The notes under the pieces were generated by a model, which was given only the letters and a program-made list of their open reading frames with translations, ran no database searches and was not told the origin of the DNA. A DNA stretch of 34,572 nucleotides, from assembly GCA_041749015.1 (NCBI GenBank), contig JBGTCD010000103.1, positions 1-34,572 of the forward strand. Reading direction: 5' to 3'. Both the position numbers and the translations under genes were made by a program. This document shows positions 15,708-22,279 of the stretch, piece after piece. How positions within the stretch are numbered: the first letter of the stretch is position 1; each line of letters begins with the position of its first letter. Source of the stretch: JBGTCD01 sp041749015 (GTDB lineage: Bacteria; Bacteroidota; Bacteroidia; Cytophagales; Cyclobacteriaceae).

Positions 15708-18293
15708 ATGAGAATTTGGCTTCTCATTTTTTTGGGTTCTTTTTTTTGCCCTGTTTACGGGCAGTTTTTTGACAATTTTCTGGATGGTGATCTTACTCAG
15801 AATCCACCCTGGTCAGGAGATTTACAATTTTTTACTATTGAGTCCGGAAAGCTAAGAACCAACGGGCCATCCGAAACGGCCACCCTGACCCTTACTACTC
15901 CTAGTAATATGGTGGAGGATGTGGAGTGGTCATTTTGGATAAGACTTGGCTTTAATCCCAGCAATAACAATCAGTCCAGGATCTTTCTGATGGCCGACCG
16001 CACTGATTTGGATGATCCTAACCTTAACGGATATTATATCAGGATAGGGGAGACCGGAAATGACGATGGAGTGGATCTTTACCGAAGACATAATGGCCTG
16101 GATGTCCGGATACTTTCTGGCCCTATTGGGGATGTGGCTTTTAGTTTTGAGATGAGAATCAAGGTCATTAGAAAATCAGGAGGTATTTGGGCTTTGTGGT
16201 GTGATCTTAGTGGCGGGACAGAATATAATACTTACATCGGGGAGGTGGTTGACAATACAATTGACCAAGCATCATACTTTGGGTTGTGGTGCAGGCATAC
16301 TTCTTCAAATAATCAAAACTTTTATTTTGATGAGATTTATGCGGGAACAATTATTCCGGATAATTCCGGACCGGAAATTACTGAGGTTCGGACTGAGTCC
16401 AACTCTATTTTGAAAGTGATCTTCGCTAGACCATTGGTAGGTGCCGTGGCTGAGGATCCCAATCAGTATTTTATTTCAGGAGGTGTAGGGGTGCCGCTCA
16501 CGGCAACATTAGAGCCTATCAGGATGCGAGAGGTAACGCTTCATCTGGCCGCTCCCCTTCAAAATGGCCAGGAATATGTGCTCAATGTCCTTGAGGCAAG
16601 TGCCTTAAATGGTAATACCATCCTAAATCAGGAATTTTCCTTCTCTTATTTTGAGATTGCTGTGGGTAGTTATAAGGAGGTCCTGGTTCATGAAATAATG
16701 ACCAATCCGACACCTGCGATTGGGCTGCCTGATACCGAATATATAGAGCTTTATAACCGGTCCAACCAACATTTTAATCTGGAGGGCTGGACTTTTAATG
16801 GGGTTGATCTGATCTATCATATTTTATCTCCTGGTGGATATGTTATTATTTGTCCGGCACCCAGGTCAGCAGAAATGCAAGCATTTGGCCCTGTAGTGGG
16901 GATCAATTCCTGGCCTGGGTTAACCAATAGTGGCGGCACCATCACTATAAGAAACCAGAATCAAACTTTGATTGATTTTGTAGCCTATACAGACCGCTGG
17001 TATCGCAATAATCAAAAGCAATCAGGCGGCTGGAGCCTTGAAATGATCAGCACTGGAAGGGCTTGTGATAGCAGTGAAAATTGGAAGGCTTCGGAAAGTG
17101 CATTTGGTGGCACACCAGGCAAGGTCAATTCTATTTCTCAGGAACAACCGGGGTTGGTGGGACCAAAATTGAAGGCTGCCATAGCAAAGGATATACAAAC
17201 TATCAGACTTGATTTTAATAAATCACTTTGGCCGGATGCAGCACAGGATGCTCAAATCACGATAAGCCCACAGGTGGATATAGCAGGCAAAATACTTGAG
17301 GAGCCGGGACGAAACAAAATGGAACTGTTTCTAAATCAGCCTCTGGACCAGGGGCAAGTTTATGAACTGGAGGTGAAATTGGTAAGGGATTGTAATAAAA
17401 ATTTAATTTCAGGGAATGACGGAATGGCACTCCTGGCCCTCCCTAAAAACCCAGATACATTAGATGTGGTGATCAATGAGTTGCTGTTCAATGCCCATAC
17501 CGGAGGAGAAAAATTTGTAGAAATTTACAACCGTTCCAACGGATTTATAGATCTGAAGGACTGGAGATTGGCGAATGAAGTCGATGGTGTGCCAGCTAAC
17601 TTTCGACAAATCCAAGATGACCATTTGATATTGCAACCGGGAAAAATTCTTGCCATTACCCCGGGCATTGATGCAGTAATTGGAGACTATCCCAGAGCCG
17701 CGCAGGACCGGCTGTTTGAAATAAGTACCCTGCCCAGCTACCCGATTAGTAGCGGTATAGTAATATTGGCAAGTCCTGATAGGATCATTGATCGTTTCGA
17801 ATATGATGAAAGCATGCATCACCCTGCCATAAGGGAGCGTAGGGGCATTTCACTTGAGCGCATCAGCACAGAGGCGCCTACCAAGCAAAAATCTAACTGG
17901 CACTCGGCAGCATCGGAGGCAGGCTATGCGACTCCGGGATATCAAAACAGCCAATCCAGGAATTTTTCCGCCATCAGAGGCACGGTGGAATTGAATCCTG
18001 AAGTCATACTTCCCGATAATTCAGGGTTCCAGGATTTTACCACCATTAGCTACCAGATGCCCCAATCCGGATTTCTTGGGAGCATCAAAATTATTGATCG
18101 AACCGGAAGACCGATAAAATCTATTGCGGAAAATGCGGTGCTCTCAATAGAAGGATTTTTTGTCTGGGACGGCACTGATGATCAGGGAAGACGGGCTCCT
18201 CCCGGCAGGTATGTCCTTTGGATGGAGGTCCTTCACCTGGATGGTACGGTACAAACCTTCAGGAAAAGGGTAGCGGTAGGAACCCATTTTTGA
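15708..18293 (+). CDS. Secreted lamin-tail-domain (LTD) protein with Ig-like and FlgD-like domains
   Basis: An 861-residue exported protein (signal peptide MRIWLLIFLGSFFCPVYGQ). Order of domains: an N-terminal beta-sandwich (about 20-215, laminin-G-like in look); an SbsA-type Ig-like domain (about 220-315); a first lamin-tail domain from about residue 322 (VLVHEIMTNPTP, then EYIELYNRSNQHFNLEGW); a second Ig-like domain (about 480-580); and a second lamin-tail domain from about 584 (VVINELLFNAHTGGEKFVEI). A FlgD-like Ig domain ends the protein (about 786-861, FVWDGTDDQGRRAPPGRYVL). Lamin-tail domains in bacteria sit in secreted proteins and are thought to bind DNA, polysaccharide or membranes. 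There is no standard T9SS type A sorting domain. The function is unknown; a surface or adhesion role is an inference. It stands alone, with 68 bp to the small ORF downstream. Confidence 0.88.
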   Translation: MRIWLLIFLGSFFCPVYGQFFDNFLDGDLTQNPPWSGDLQFFTIESGKLRTNGPSETATLTLTTPSNMVEDVEWSFWIRLGFNPSNNNQSRIFLMADRTDLDDPNLNGYYIRIGETGNDDGVDLYRRHNGLDVRILSGPIGDVAFSFEMRIKVIRKSGGIWALWCDLSGGTEYNTYIGEVVDNTIDQASYFGLWCRHTSSNNQNFYFDEIYAGTIIPDNSGPEITEVRTESNSILKVIFARPLVGAVAEDPNQYFISGGVGVPLTATLEPIRMREVTLHLAAPLQNGQEYVLNVLEASALNGNTILNQEFSFSYFEIAVGSYKEVLVHEIMTNPTPAIGLPDTEYIELYNRSNQHFNLEGWTFNGVDLIYHILSPGGYVIICPAPRSAEMQAFGPVVGINSWPGLTNSGGTITIRNQNQTLIDFVAYTDRWYRNNQKQSGGWSLEMISTGRACDSSENWKASESAFGGTPGKVNSISQEQPGLVGPKLKAAIAKDIQTIRLDFNKSLWPDAAQDAQITISPQVDIAGKILEEPGRNKMELFLNQPLDQGQVYELEVKLVRDCNKNLISGNDGMALLALPKNPDTLDVVINELLFNAHTGGEKFVEIYNRSNGFIDLKDWRLANEVDGVPANFRQIQDDHLILQPGKILAITPGIDAVIGDYPRAAQDRLFEISTLPSYPISSGIVILASPDRIIDRFEYDESMHHPAIRERRGISLERISTEAPTKQKSNWHSAASEAGYATPGYQNSQSRNFSAIRGTVELNPEVILPDNSGFQDFTTISYQMPQSGFLGSIKIIDRTGRPIKSIAENAVLSIEGFFVWDGTDDQGRRAPPGRYVLWMEVLHLDGTVQTFRKRVAVGTHF

Positions 18294-18348
18294 TTTGGAT
18301 ACTCACCTGGTATTGAACAGATTCCCTTTATTTGCGTTAAAATGGGAT

Positions 18349-18355
18349 AAAGGAG
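18349..18355 (+). promoter_or_regulatory. Strong Shine-Dalgarno site for the 53-codon ORF
   Basis: AAAGGAG lies 6 nt before the ATG at 18362. Most genes in this window lack an obvious Shine-Dalgarno sequence, so this one stands out and supports translation of the small ORF. Confidence 0.5.
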
Positions 18356-18361
18356 TTGGCT

Positions 18362-18523
18362 ATGGAATGCATTATTGATCAGACTATTAGATATTATACC
18401 AAAAAAGGCAAAAGAGTGGAGGCCATACGCAGATATCTGCGTATGAAATATCGAATTACCATGGATGTAGAGTCCCTTAAGAGGCGGGTGGAATCAGTTG
18501 AAAATGATTTGCGGGTTGTCTAA
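18362..18523 (+). CDS. Small basic helical protein (53 aa), unknown
   Basis: A 53-codon ORF beginning MECIIDQTIRYYTKKGKRVE and ending VENDLRVV. It is rich in Arg, Lys and Glu, looks fully helical, and the second half (VESLKRRVESVENDL) has a heptad-like pattern that could form a short coiled coil. A good AAAGGAG site precedes the ATG. It lies 68 bp after the LTD gene on the same strand, so it may share its transcript. Its TAA stop overlaps the TAG stop of the convergent isoaspartyl peptidase gene by 3 bases. No known family is recognised. It could be a small nucleic-acid-binding or protein-binding factor, but that is a guess from composition. Confidence 0.5.
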   Translation: MECIIDQTIRYYTKKGKRVEAIRRYLRMKYRITMDVESLKRRVESVENDLRVV

Positions 18524-19542
18524 TCTTTAAAAATTGCAGCAACTGGTTTACCTTTTTCTTTAATATACCCACGGTACATCCCAGAGGTATTAAATGGCAT
18601 GATGATGTTTCCTTTTTGATCCAAAGCTATCAATCCCCCATCACCACCTAATACTTTTAAATCTTCGATTACCCCATGGCCTGCCTCTTCCAGTGACTGG
18701 CCCAAATATTTCATCCTTGCTGCTACATCATAAGCCGCTACAGTTCTGATAAAATATTCTCCGTGACCAGTAGAGGAAACCCCGCAGGTATTGTTTTCGG
18801 CAAAGGTTCCGGCACCAATGATTGGCGCATCACCGATCCTTCCAAATTTCTTACCCATCATCCCCCCAGTACTGGTGCCTGCTGCGATGTTTCCATTTTT
18901 ATCCAGCGCTACTGCACCAACGGTCCCCATTTTGCTATCCTCATGCATCCTTAAAGCGCCCTGACGGTTTTTATATCGTTCCCGCATCCGGTCAGTAATG
19001 AAATAGTCTGGTGATACCATTTCAAGACGTTGGGATTCAGCAAATATTTCAGCACCCTTTCCCGCAAGCATTACGTGGGGGCTTTCACTCATTACTTTTT
19101 CTGCAGCATGGATGGGGCTTTTGATATGAGAAACCCCTGCTACTGCACCAGCCAAACCTGTAGCTCCATCCATAATGGAGGCATCTAATTCAGGGTGTCC
19201 TTCTTCTGTCAATACTGCCCCGATGCCTGCATTGAACCATGGAGATTGCTCTAAAATAAAAATAGTTTTAAGGATGGCTTCTGTAGCAGTGCTTCCTGAC
19301 TCAAGAGCAGCATATCCCTCATTTAGGGCCTTTTCAAGGGCCTCAAGAATAGCCTGCTCCACATCAGGGGTCATGCGCTCCCGACTCATGGTACCTGCTC
19401 CGCCATGGATTACCAGGGCTATAGGCTGGGATTTTAGATTTTCTTCCTTAGTGCTGCTACTGGCAGTTTCGCAAGATTGCAATAAGAAAGAAGGCAATGC
19501 TAGAACTGCTGTAATCCAGAAAAACTTGATGAATAATCTCAT
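18520..19542 (-). CDS. Isoaspartyl peptidase / L-asparaginase (Ntn hydrolase), predicted lipoprotein
   Basis: A plant-type asparaginase-family Ntn hydrolase that is autocleaved to expose a catalytic Thr and removes beta-aspartyl residues from peptides or hydrolyses asparagine. From the ATG at 19542 the protein has 340 residues: a lipoprotein signal with lipobox LLQSC (Cys24), the family start motif VIHGGAGTMSRE, and the cleavage site SKMGTVGAVALD with nucleophile Thr207. GTSTGGMMGKKFGRIGDAPI and the substrate-binding GHGEYFIR follow. An ATG at 19557 is in frame and adds five residues (MNPTT); the shorter form gives a more usual signal length. The lipobox means it probably acts in the periplasm or on the envelope. 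No clear promoter is seen between it and the divergent DksA-like gene. Confidence 0.93.
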   Translation of the reverse strand: MRLFIKFFWITAVLALPSFLLQSCETASSSTKEENLKSQPIALVIHGGAGTMSRERMTPDVEQAILEALEKALNEGYAALESGSTATEAILKTIFILEQSPWFNAGIGAVLTEEGHPELDASIMDGATGLAGAVAGVSHIKSPIHAAEKVMSESPHVMLAGKGAEIFAESQRLEMVSPDYFITDRMRERYKNRQGALRMHEDSKMGTVGAVALDKNGNIAAGTSTGGMMGKKFGRIGDAPIIGAGTFAENNTCGVSSTGHGEYFIRTVAAYDVAARMKYLGQSLEEAGHGVIEDLKVLGGDGGLIALDQKGNIIMPFNTSGMYRGYIKEKGKPVAAIFKD

Positions 19543-19617
19543 AGTAGTAGGGTTCATTGCCTAATAATAATAAAATTTTATTTGTAATCTAAGTGCTTAT
19601 ATTTTACCTTTTGATTT

Positions 19618-19646
19618 TTTGTTTTGGTCGGTTAGGTTTAATTTTG
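19618..19646 (+). promoter_or_regulatory. Predicted promoter of the DksA-like/scpB genes
   Basis: TTTG at 19618-19621, a 17 bp spacer and TAATTTTG at 19639-19646, matching the Bacteroidota TTG/TAnnTTTG pattern. Transcription would start near 19653, about 24 nt before the ATG at 19677. Confidence 0.6.
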
Positions 19647-19676
19647 GCAAAAATTTACAACAAAAATTAAGTACTT

Positions 19677-20069
19677 ATGGGCACCGCTGAAGAAAAGACC
19701 CGATATTCAGACGCAGAATTAAAGGAGTTTGAATCTTTGATTCAACAAAAGCTGGAAAAGGCTAGAGAAGAACTAAAGGCCCTAAAGGAAACCTTAAAAA
19801 GAAGTAATGACTCCGGGACAGACAGCACTTCGGGCGGCAATGCCAAGGTGCTCGAAGATGGTGCTGATACTGCTGAGAAAGAAAATCTAAGCCAGTTGGC
19901 GGCAAGACAGCAGAAGTTTATCAATAGTCTGGACAATGCCCTGATTAGAATCAAAAATGGGACCTATGGTGTATGTGTGGATACCGGGAAGCTGATTCCG
20001 AAAGAGCGGCTGTATGCTGTGCCTCATACCACCCAATCGATTGAAGCCAAGCTTAATCGGAAGCCTTAG
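19677..20069 (+). CDS. DksA/TraR-family RNA polymerase-binding protein with degenerate zinc finger
   Basis: A 130-residue protein with a long N-terminal coiled coil and the C-terminal fold of DksA, a factor that enters the secondary channel of RNA polymerase and works with ppGpp. The coiled-coil tip carries D61-G-A-D64-T-A66, an exact DxxDxA match to the DPADRA tip essential in E. coli DksA. The zinc finger is lost: only Cys100 remains (GVCVDTGKLIPKERLYAVPH), and the other three positions appear as Thr103, Ser121 and Ala124. Zinc-independent DksA forms are known, for example P. aeruginosa DksA2, and this Cys-poor form is usual in Bacteroidota relatives. It has its own predicted promoter and is followed after 2 bp by scpB. 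Confidence 0.88.
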   Translation: MGTAEEKTRYSDAELKEFESLIQQKLEKAREELKALKETLKRSNDSGTDSTSGGNAKVLEDGADTAEKENLSQLAARQQKFINSLDNALIRIKNGTYGVCVDTGKLIPKERLYAVPHTTQSIEAKLNRKP

Positions 20070-20071
20070 TT

Positions 20072-20635
20072 TTGGATTTTCTTCAAAATCATATTGAAGC
20101 ACTGATTTTTTGTGCTCAGGATCCAATTTCCGAAAAAGAGCTACAATCCTGTCTCACTGAAATGTTTGAAGCCGAGGTCCGTGAAAAAGATATTTTAGTA
20201 GCTCTTGAAAATATCGTCAATAAATTTTCTGAAGACCAGTATTCTTTTGAGTTGGTAAAATCAGGGGGTGGGTATCAGTTTTTGACCAAACCTGCTTATC
20301 AGGCTTCCATTGGAATACTGCTTAAGCATCGCTCCAGAAAAAGACTCTCTATGTCTTCCCTCGAAACTTTATCAATTATAGCCTACAAACAACCAATTAC
20401 CAAGGGAGCTATGGAGCAGATTCGCGGTGTAAATTGTGATTATGCCGTTCAAAAACTACTGGAAAAAGAACTGGTGGAAATCAAAGGGAAGGCGGACACC
20501 ATCGGCAGGCCTTTATTATATGGTACCAGTGAAAAGTTTATGGAGTATTTCGGCATCAACAATCTTTCCGAACTACCCACACCAAAGGACTTTGCTGAAG
20601 AGGAGAATGCCATAGGCGCAAATCCTGAGCAGTAA
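20072..20635 (+). CDS. scpB: Segregation and condensation protein B
   Basis: ScpB is the winged-helix partner of ScpA and SMC in bacterial condensin. The 187 residues contain the expected opening (HIEALIFCAQDPISEKELQ) and the family signature SSLETLSIIAYKQPITKGAM-EQIRGVN, ending in GTSEKFMEYFGINNLSELP. The start is TTG at 20072, two bases after the stop of the DksA-like gene. There is no ATG that keeps the conserved N-terminus, so translation is probably coupled to the upstream gene. scpA is not in the window. The next gene begins 22 bp downstream. Confidence 0.93.
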   Translation: MDFLQNHIEALIFCAQDPISEKELQSCLTEMFEAEVREKDILVALENIVNKFSEDQYSFELVKSGGGYQFLTKPAYQASIGILLKHRSRKRLSMSSLETLSIIAYKQPITKGAMEQIRGVNCDYAVQKLLEKELVEIKGKADTIGRPLLYGTSEKFMEYFGINNLSELPTPKDFAEEENAIGANPEQ

Positions 20636-20657
20636 TATTCCGTTACATTTATTAATT

Positions 20658-21947
20658 ATGAAAGAAAATAAAAAACCTTCCGAAAAGGGTTCCAGCAAGT
20701 TTATTCCTGAGGATAAAAGAGAAGAAAATCCTAAAAACGCTCCGGATAAAAAGGAAGCAAAAAAGAAGGATGGGGAATTTAGTATACCAGGTTTAGAAAG
20801 GGTAGGCAAGGGCGAAAAGTCTAATTTTAAGCCCACCGAAAAAAAGCCTGAAAGAAAACCCTATCCCCGGCCCCGAGAGGAAAAGAGAATATCTGATAAA
20901 CGTGATGAAAAGAGATTTTCGGATAAACGTGAAGAAAAGAGATTTTCTGACAAAAAGGAGGAGCGGGAACCCAGGAAGAGGAGAGAAGGAGATTTTGACA
21001 GAAAAAGGGAGCCGGGTAGAAGTCCGTTTAATAAACGTGATGAAAGAAATCTAAGAGGTGTTAGGAGGGAGAAGCCGGTGGATCCCCGTTTTGAAAAATT
21101 TGCAAAAAAACCTTTTACCACCAAAAGGTATGAGGATGATAGTGAAAAAAAGAGGCGAGTACCAAAAGGAAATTATTTTAAAAAGGAAAACCTGGAGGAT
21201 ACCACTGATGGCCCTATCAGGCTGAACCGCTACATTGCCCATGCCGGGGTATGTTCCAGAAGGGAGGCCGATGTCCTGATTTCAGAAGGGCGCATCAAGG
21301 TAAACGGGAAATTGGTCAAGGAAATGGGCGTGATGGTAAAGCCGGGGGATGTGGTAACTTATGGTTCTAAGACCCTTTCCACTGAAAAATTTAATTATGT
21401 ATTGCTTAATAAGCCAAAGGGATTTATCACCACTACTGATGATGAAAAGTCCCGCAAGACGGTAATGGACCTGGTTGCCAAGGCGGGTACCGAGCGGATT
21501 TATCCGGTTGGCAGGCTTGACAGAAATACCTCAGGATTGCTGCTGCTCACTAATGATGGAGAACTGGCATCCAGATTATCGCATCCTTCATTTGAGATAA
21601 AGAAAATTTATAAGGTAGATTTGGATAAGCCTTTAAGCCCGGAAGATCTTGAAAAAATATTGGCGGGGCTTACATTGGAGGATGGGCTTGCCCAGGTCAA
21701 TGATATCGCCCTTAATCCGGAAGACCCCCGTCAGGTGGGCCTTGAGATTCATATAGGACGCAATAGAATCGTGCGAAGATTATTTGAATCCTTGGGATAT
21801 GATGTGGTAAATCTGGATAGGACTGTATATGCCGGGCTTGATAAGAAGAACCTCCCCAGAGGTCATTGGCGCCATCTTACCGCCAAAGAAATAGGGATTC
21901 TGAAGAAGATGGGAATTCGAAAGAAAAGCCGACCTGCCAAGCCTTAA
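20658..21947 (+). CDS. RsuA/RluB-family rRNA pseudouridine synthase with long charged N-terminal arm
   Basis: A 429-residue protein. The C-terminal ~245 residues are a normal RsuA/RluB/RluE/RluF-type enzyme: an S4 domain (about 186-235, IRLNRYIAHAGVCSRREADV) and the catalytic motif GRLDRNTSGLLLL with Asp288. Such enzymes pseudouridylate rRNA. The first ~185 residues are an extreme Lys/Arg/Glu/Asp-rich, probably disordered extension. It includes three tandem 9-residue units (EEKRISDKR, DEKRFSDKR, EEKRFSDKK) at residues 74-100. Bacteroidota homologues often carry basic arms, which may aid RNA or ribosome binding, but the exact target is not readable. It probably shares a transcript with scpB (22 bp gap). 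Confidence 0.93.
   Translation: MKENKKPSEKGSSKFIPEDKREENPKNAPDKKEAKKKDGEFSIPGLERVGKGEKSNFKPTEKKPERKPYPRPREEKRISDKRDEKRFSDKREEKRFSDKKEEREPRKRREGDFDRKREPGRSPFNKRDERNLRGVRREKPVDPRFEKFAKKPFTTKRYEDDSEKKRRVPKGNYFKKENLEDTTDGPIRLNRYIAHAGVCSRREADVLISEGRIKVNGKLVKEMGVMVKPGDVVTYGSKTLSTEKFNYVLLNKPKGFITTTDDEKSRKTVMDLVAKAGTERIYPVGRLDRNTSGLLLLTNDGELASRLSHPSFEIKKIYKVDLDKPLSPEDLEKILAGLTLEDGLAQVNDIALNPEDPRQVGLEIHIGRNRIVRRLFESLGYDVVNLDRTVYAGLDKKNLPRGHWRHLTAKEIGILKKMGIRKKSRPAKP
20877..20957 (+). repeat. Three in-frame 27-bp tandem repeats in the pseudouridine synthase arm
   Basis: Units at 20877-20903, 20904-20930 and 20931-20957 encode the 9-residue pattern (E/D)EKR(I/F)SDK(R/K). Units 2 and 3 differ mainly at a few positions. 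Because the unit is a multiple of three, copy number could vary without breaking the frame. Confidence 0.85.
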
Positions 21948-22049
21948 GGCATTTAATTCAAGCTGCTCCAACGGATTTATTGAATCACCAATAATTATAG
22001 CAATCAAGAATTGCTCTAAATTATTATGCTTGCATACTAATACTTTTTT

Positions 22050-22073
22050 AATTTTAGGATTAGTCCTAAATTT
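22050..22073. other. AT-rich inverted repeat between the pseudouridine synthase gene and tRNA-Phe
   Basis: Arms AATTTTAGGA (22050-22059) and TCCTAAATTT (22064-22073) pair with one mismatch around a 4 nt loop. A T run precedes it on the plus strand and only three T follow, so it is a poor terminator in that direction. A weaker hairpin (AGCAAT/ATTGCT) is at 21999-22015. These are the only structures I see in the 21948-22087 gap; either might help end the upstream transcript. Confidence 0.35.
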
Positions 22074-22087
22074 CAGCAATGAGGCAT

Positions 22088-22117
22088 AAAAAAAGCCCTC
22101 CCTGAGATGGGAAGGCT
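22088..22117 (-). terminator. Intrinsic terminator of tRNA-Phe
   Basis: Read on the minus strand: AGCCTTCCC (22117-22109), a 6 nt loop, then GGGAGGGCT (22102-22094), a 9 bp stem with one G-U pair, followed by a run of T (22093-22088). It lies 7 bp beyond the tRNA 3' end. Confidence 0.85.
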
Positions 22118-22124
22118 TAGGGGG

Positions 22125-22197
22125 TGGTGATGAGTGGATTCGAACCACCGACTCACGGATTTTCAGTCCGATGCTCTACCAACTGAGCTACATCACC
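22125..22197 (-). tRNA. tRNA-Phe (anticodon GAA)
   Basis: A 73-nt cloverleaf. The acceptor stem GGTGATG pairs with CATCACC, with discriminator base A; the D arm is GCTC/GAGC, the anticodon loop CTGAAAA, and the T arm is GGTGG-TTCGAAT-CCACT. The anticodon GAA at positions 34-36 gives Phe. The outermost anticodon-stem pair (27-43) is U-U rather than Watson-Crick. The CCA end is not encoded; the bases after the discriminator are CCC, so CCA must be added by an enzyme. The gene is flanked by its own promoter and terminator and is divergent from the Fe-S protein gene. Confidence 0.97.
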
Positions 22198-22211
22198 GCC
22201 TAAAAGTGGCA

Positions 22212-22241
22212 CAAAAGTAGAGAATTTTTCGGGGTGGCAAA
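22212..22241 (-). promoter_or_regulatory. Promoter of tRNA-Phe
   Basis: On the minus strand, TTTG (22241-22238), an 18 bp spacer and TACTTTTG (22219-22212) match both halves of the Bacteroidota housekeeping promoter. The predicted start falls a few bases before the mature tRNA 5' end at 22197. Confidence 0.75.
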
Positions 22242-22279
22242 AGAAATAAGATTAAAATAAATCGAAGAAGAGACCTGAT

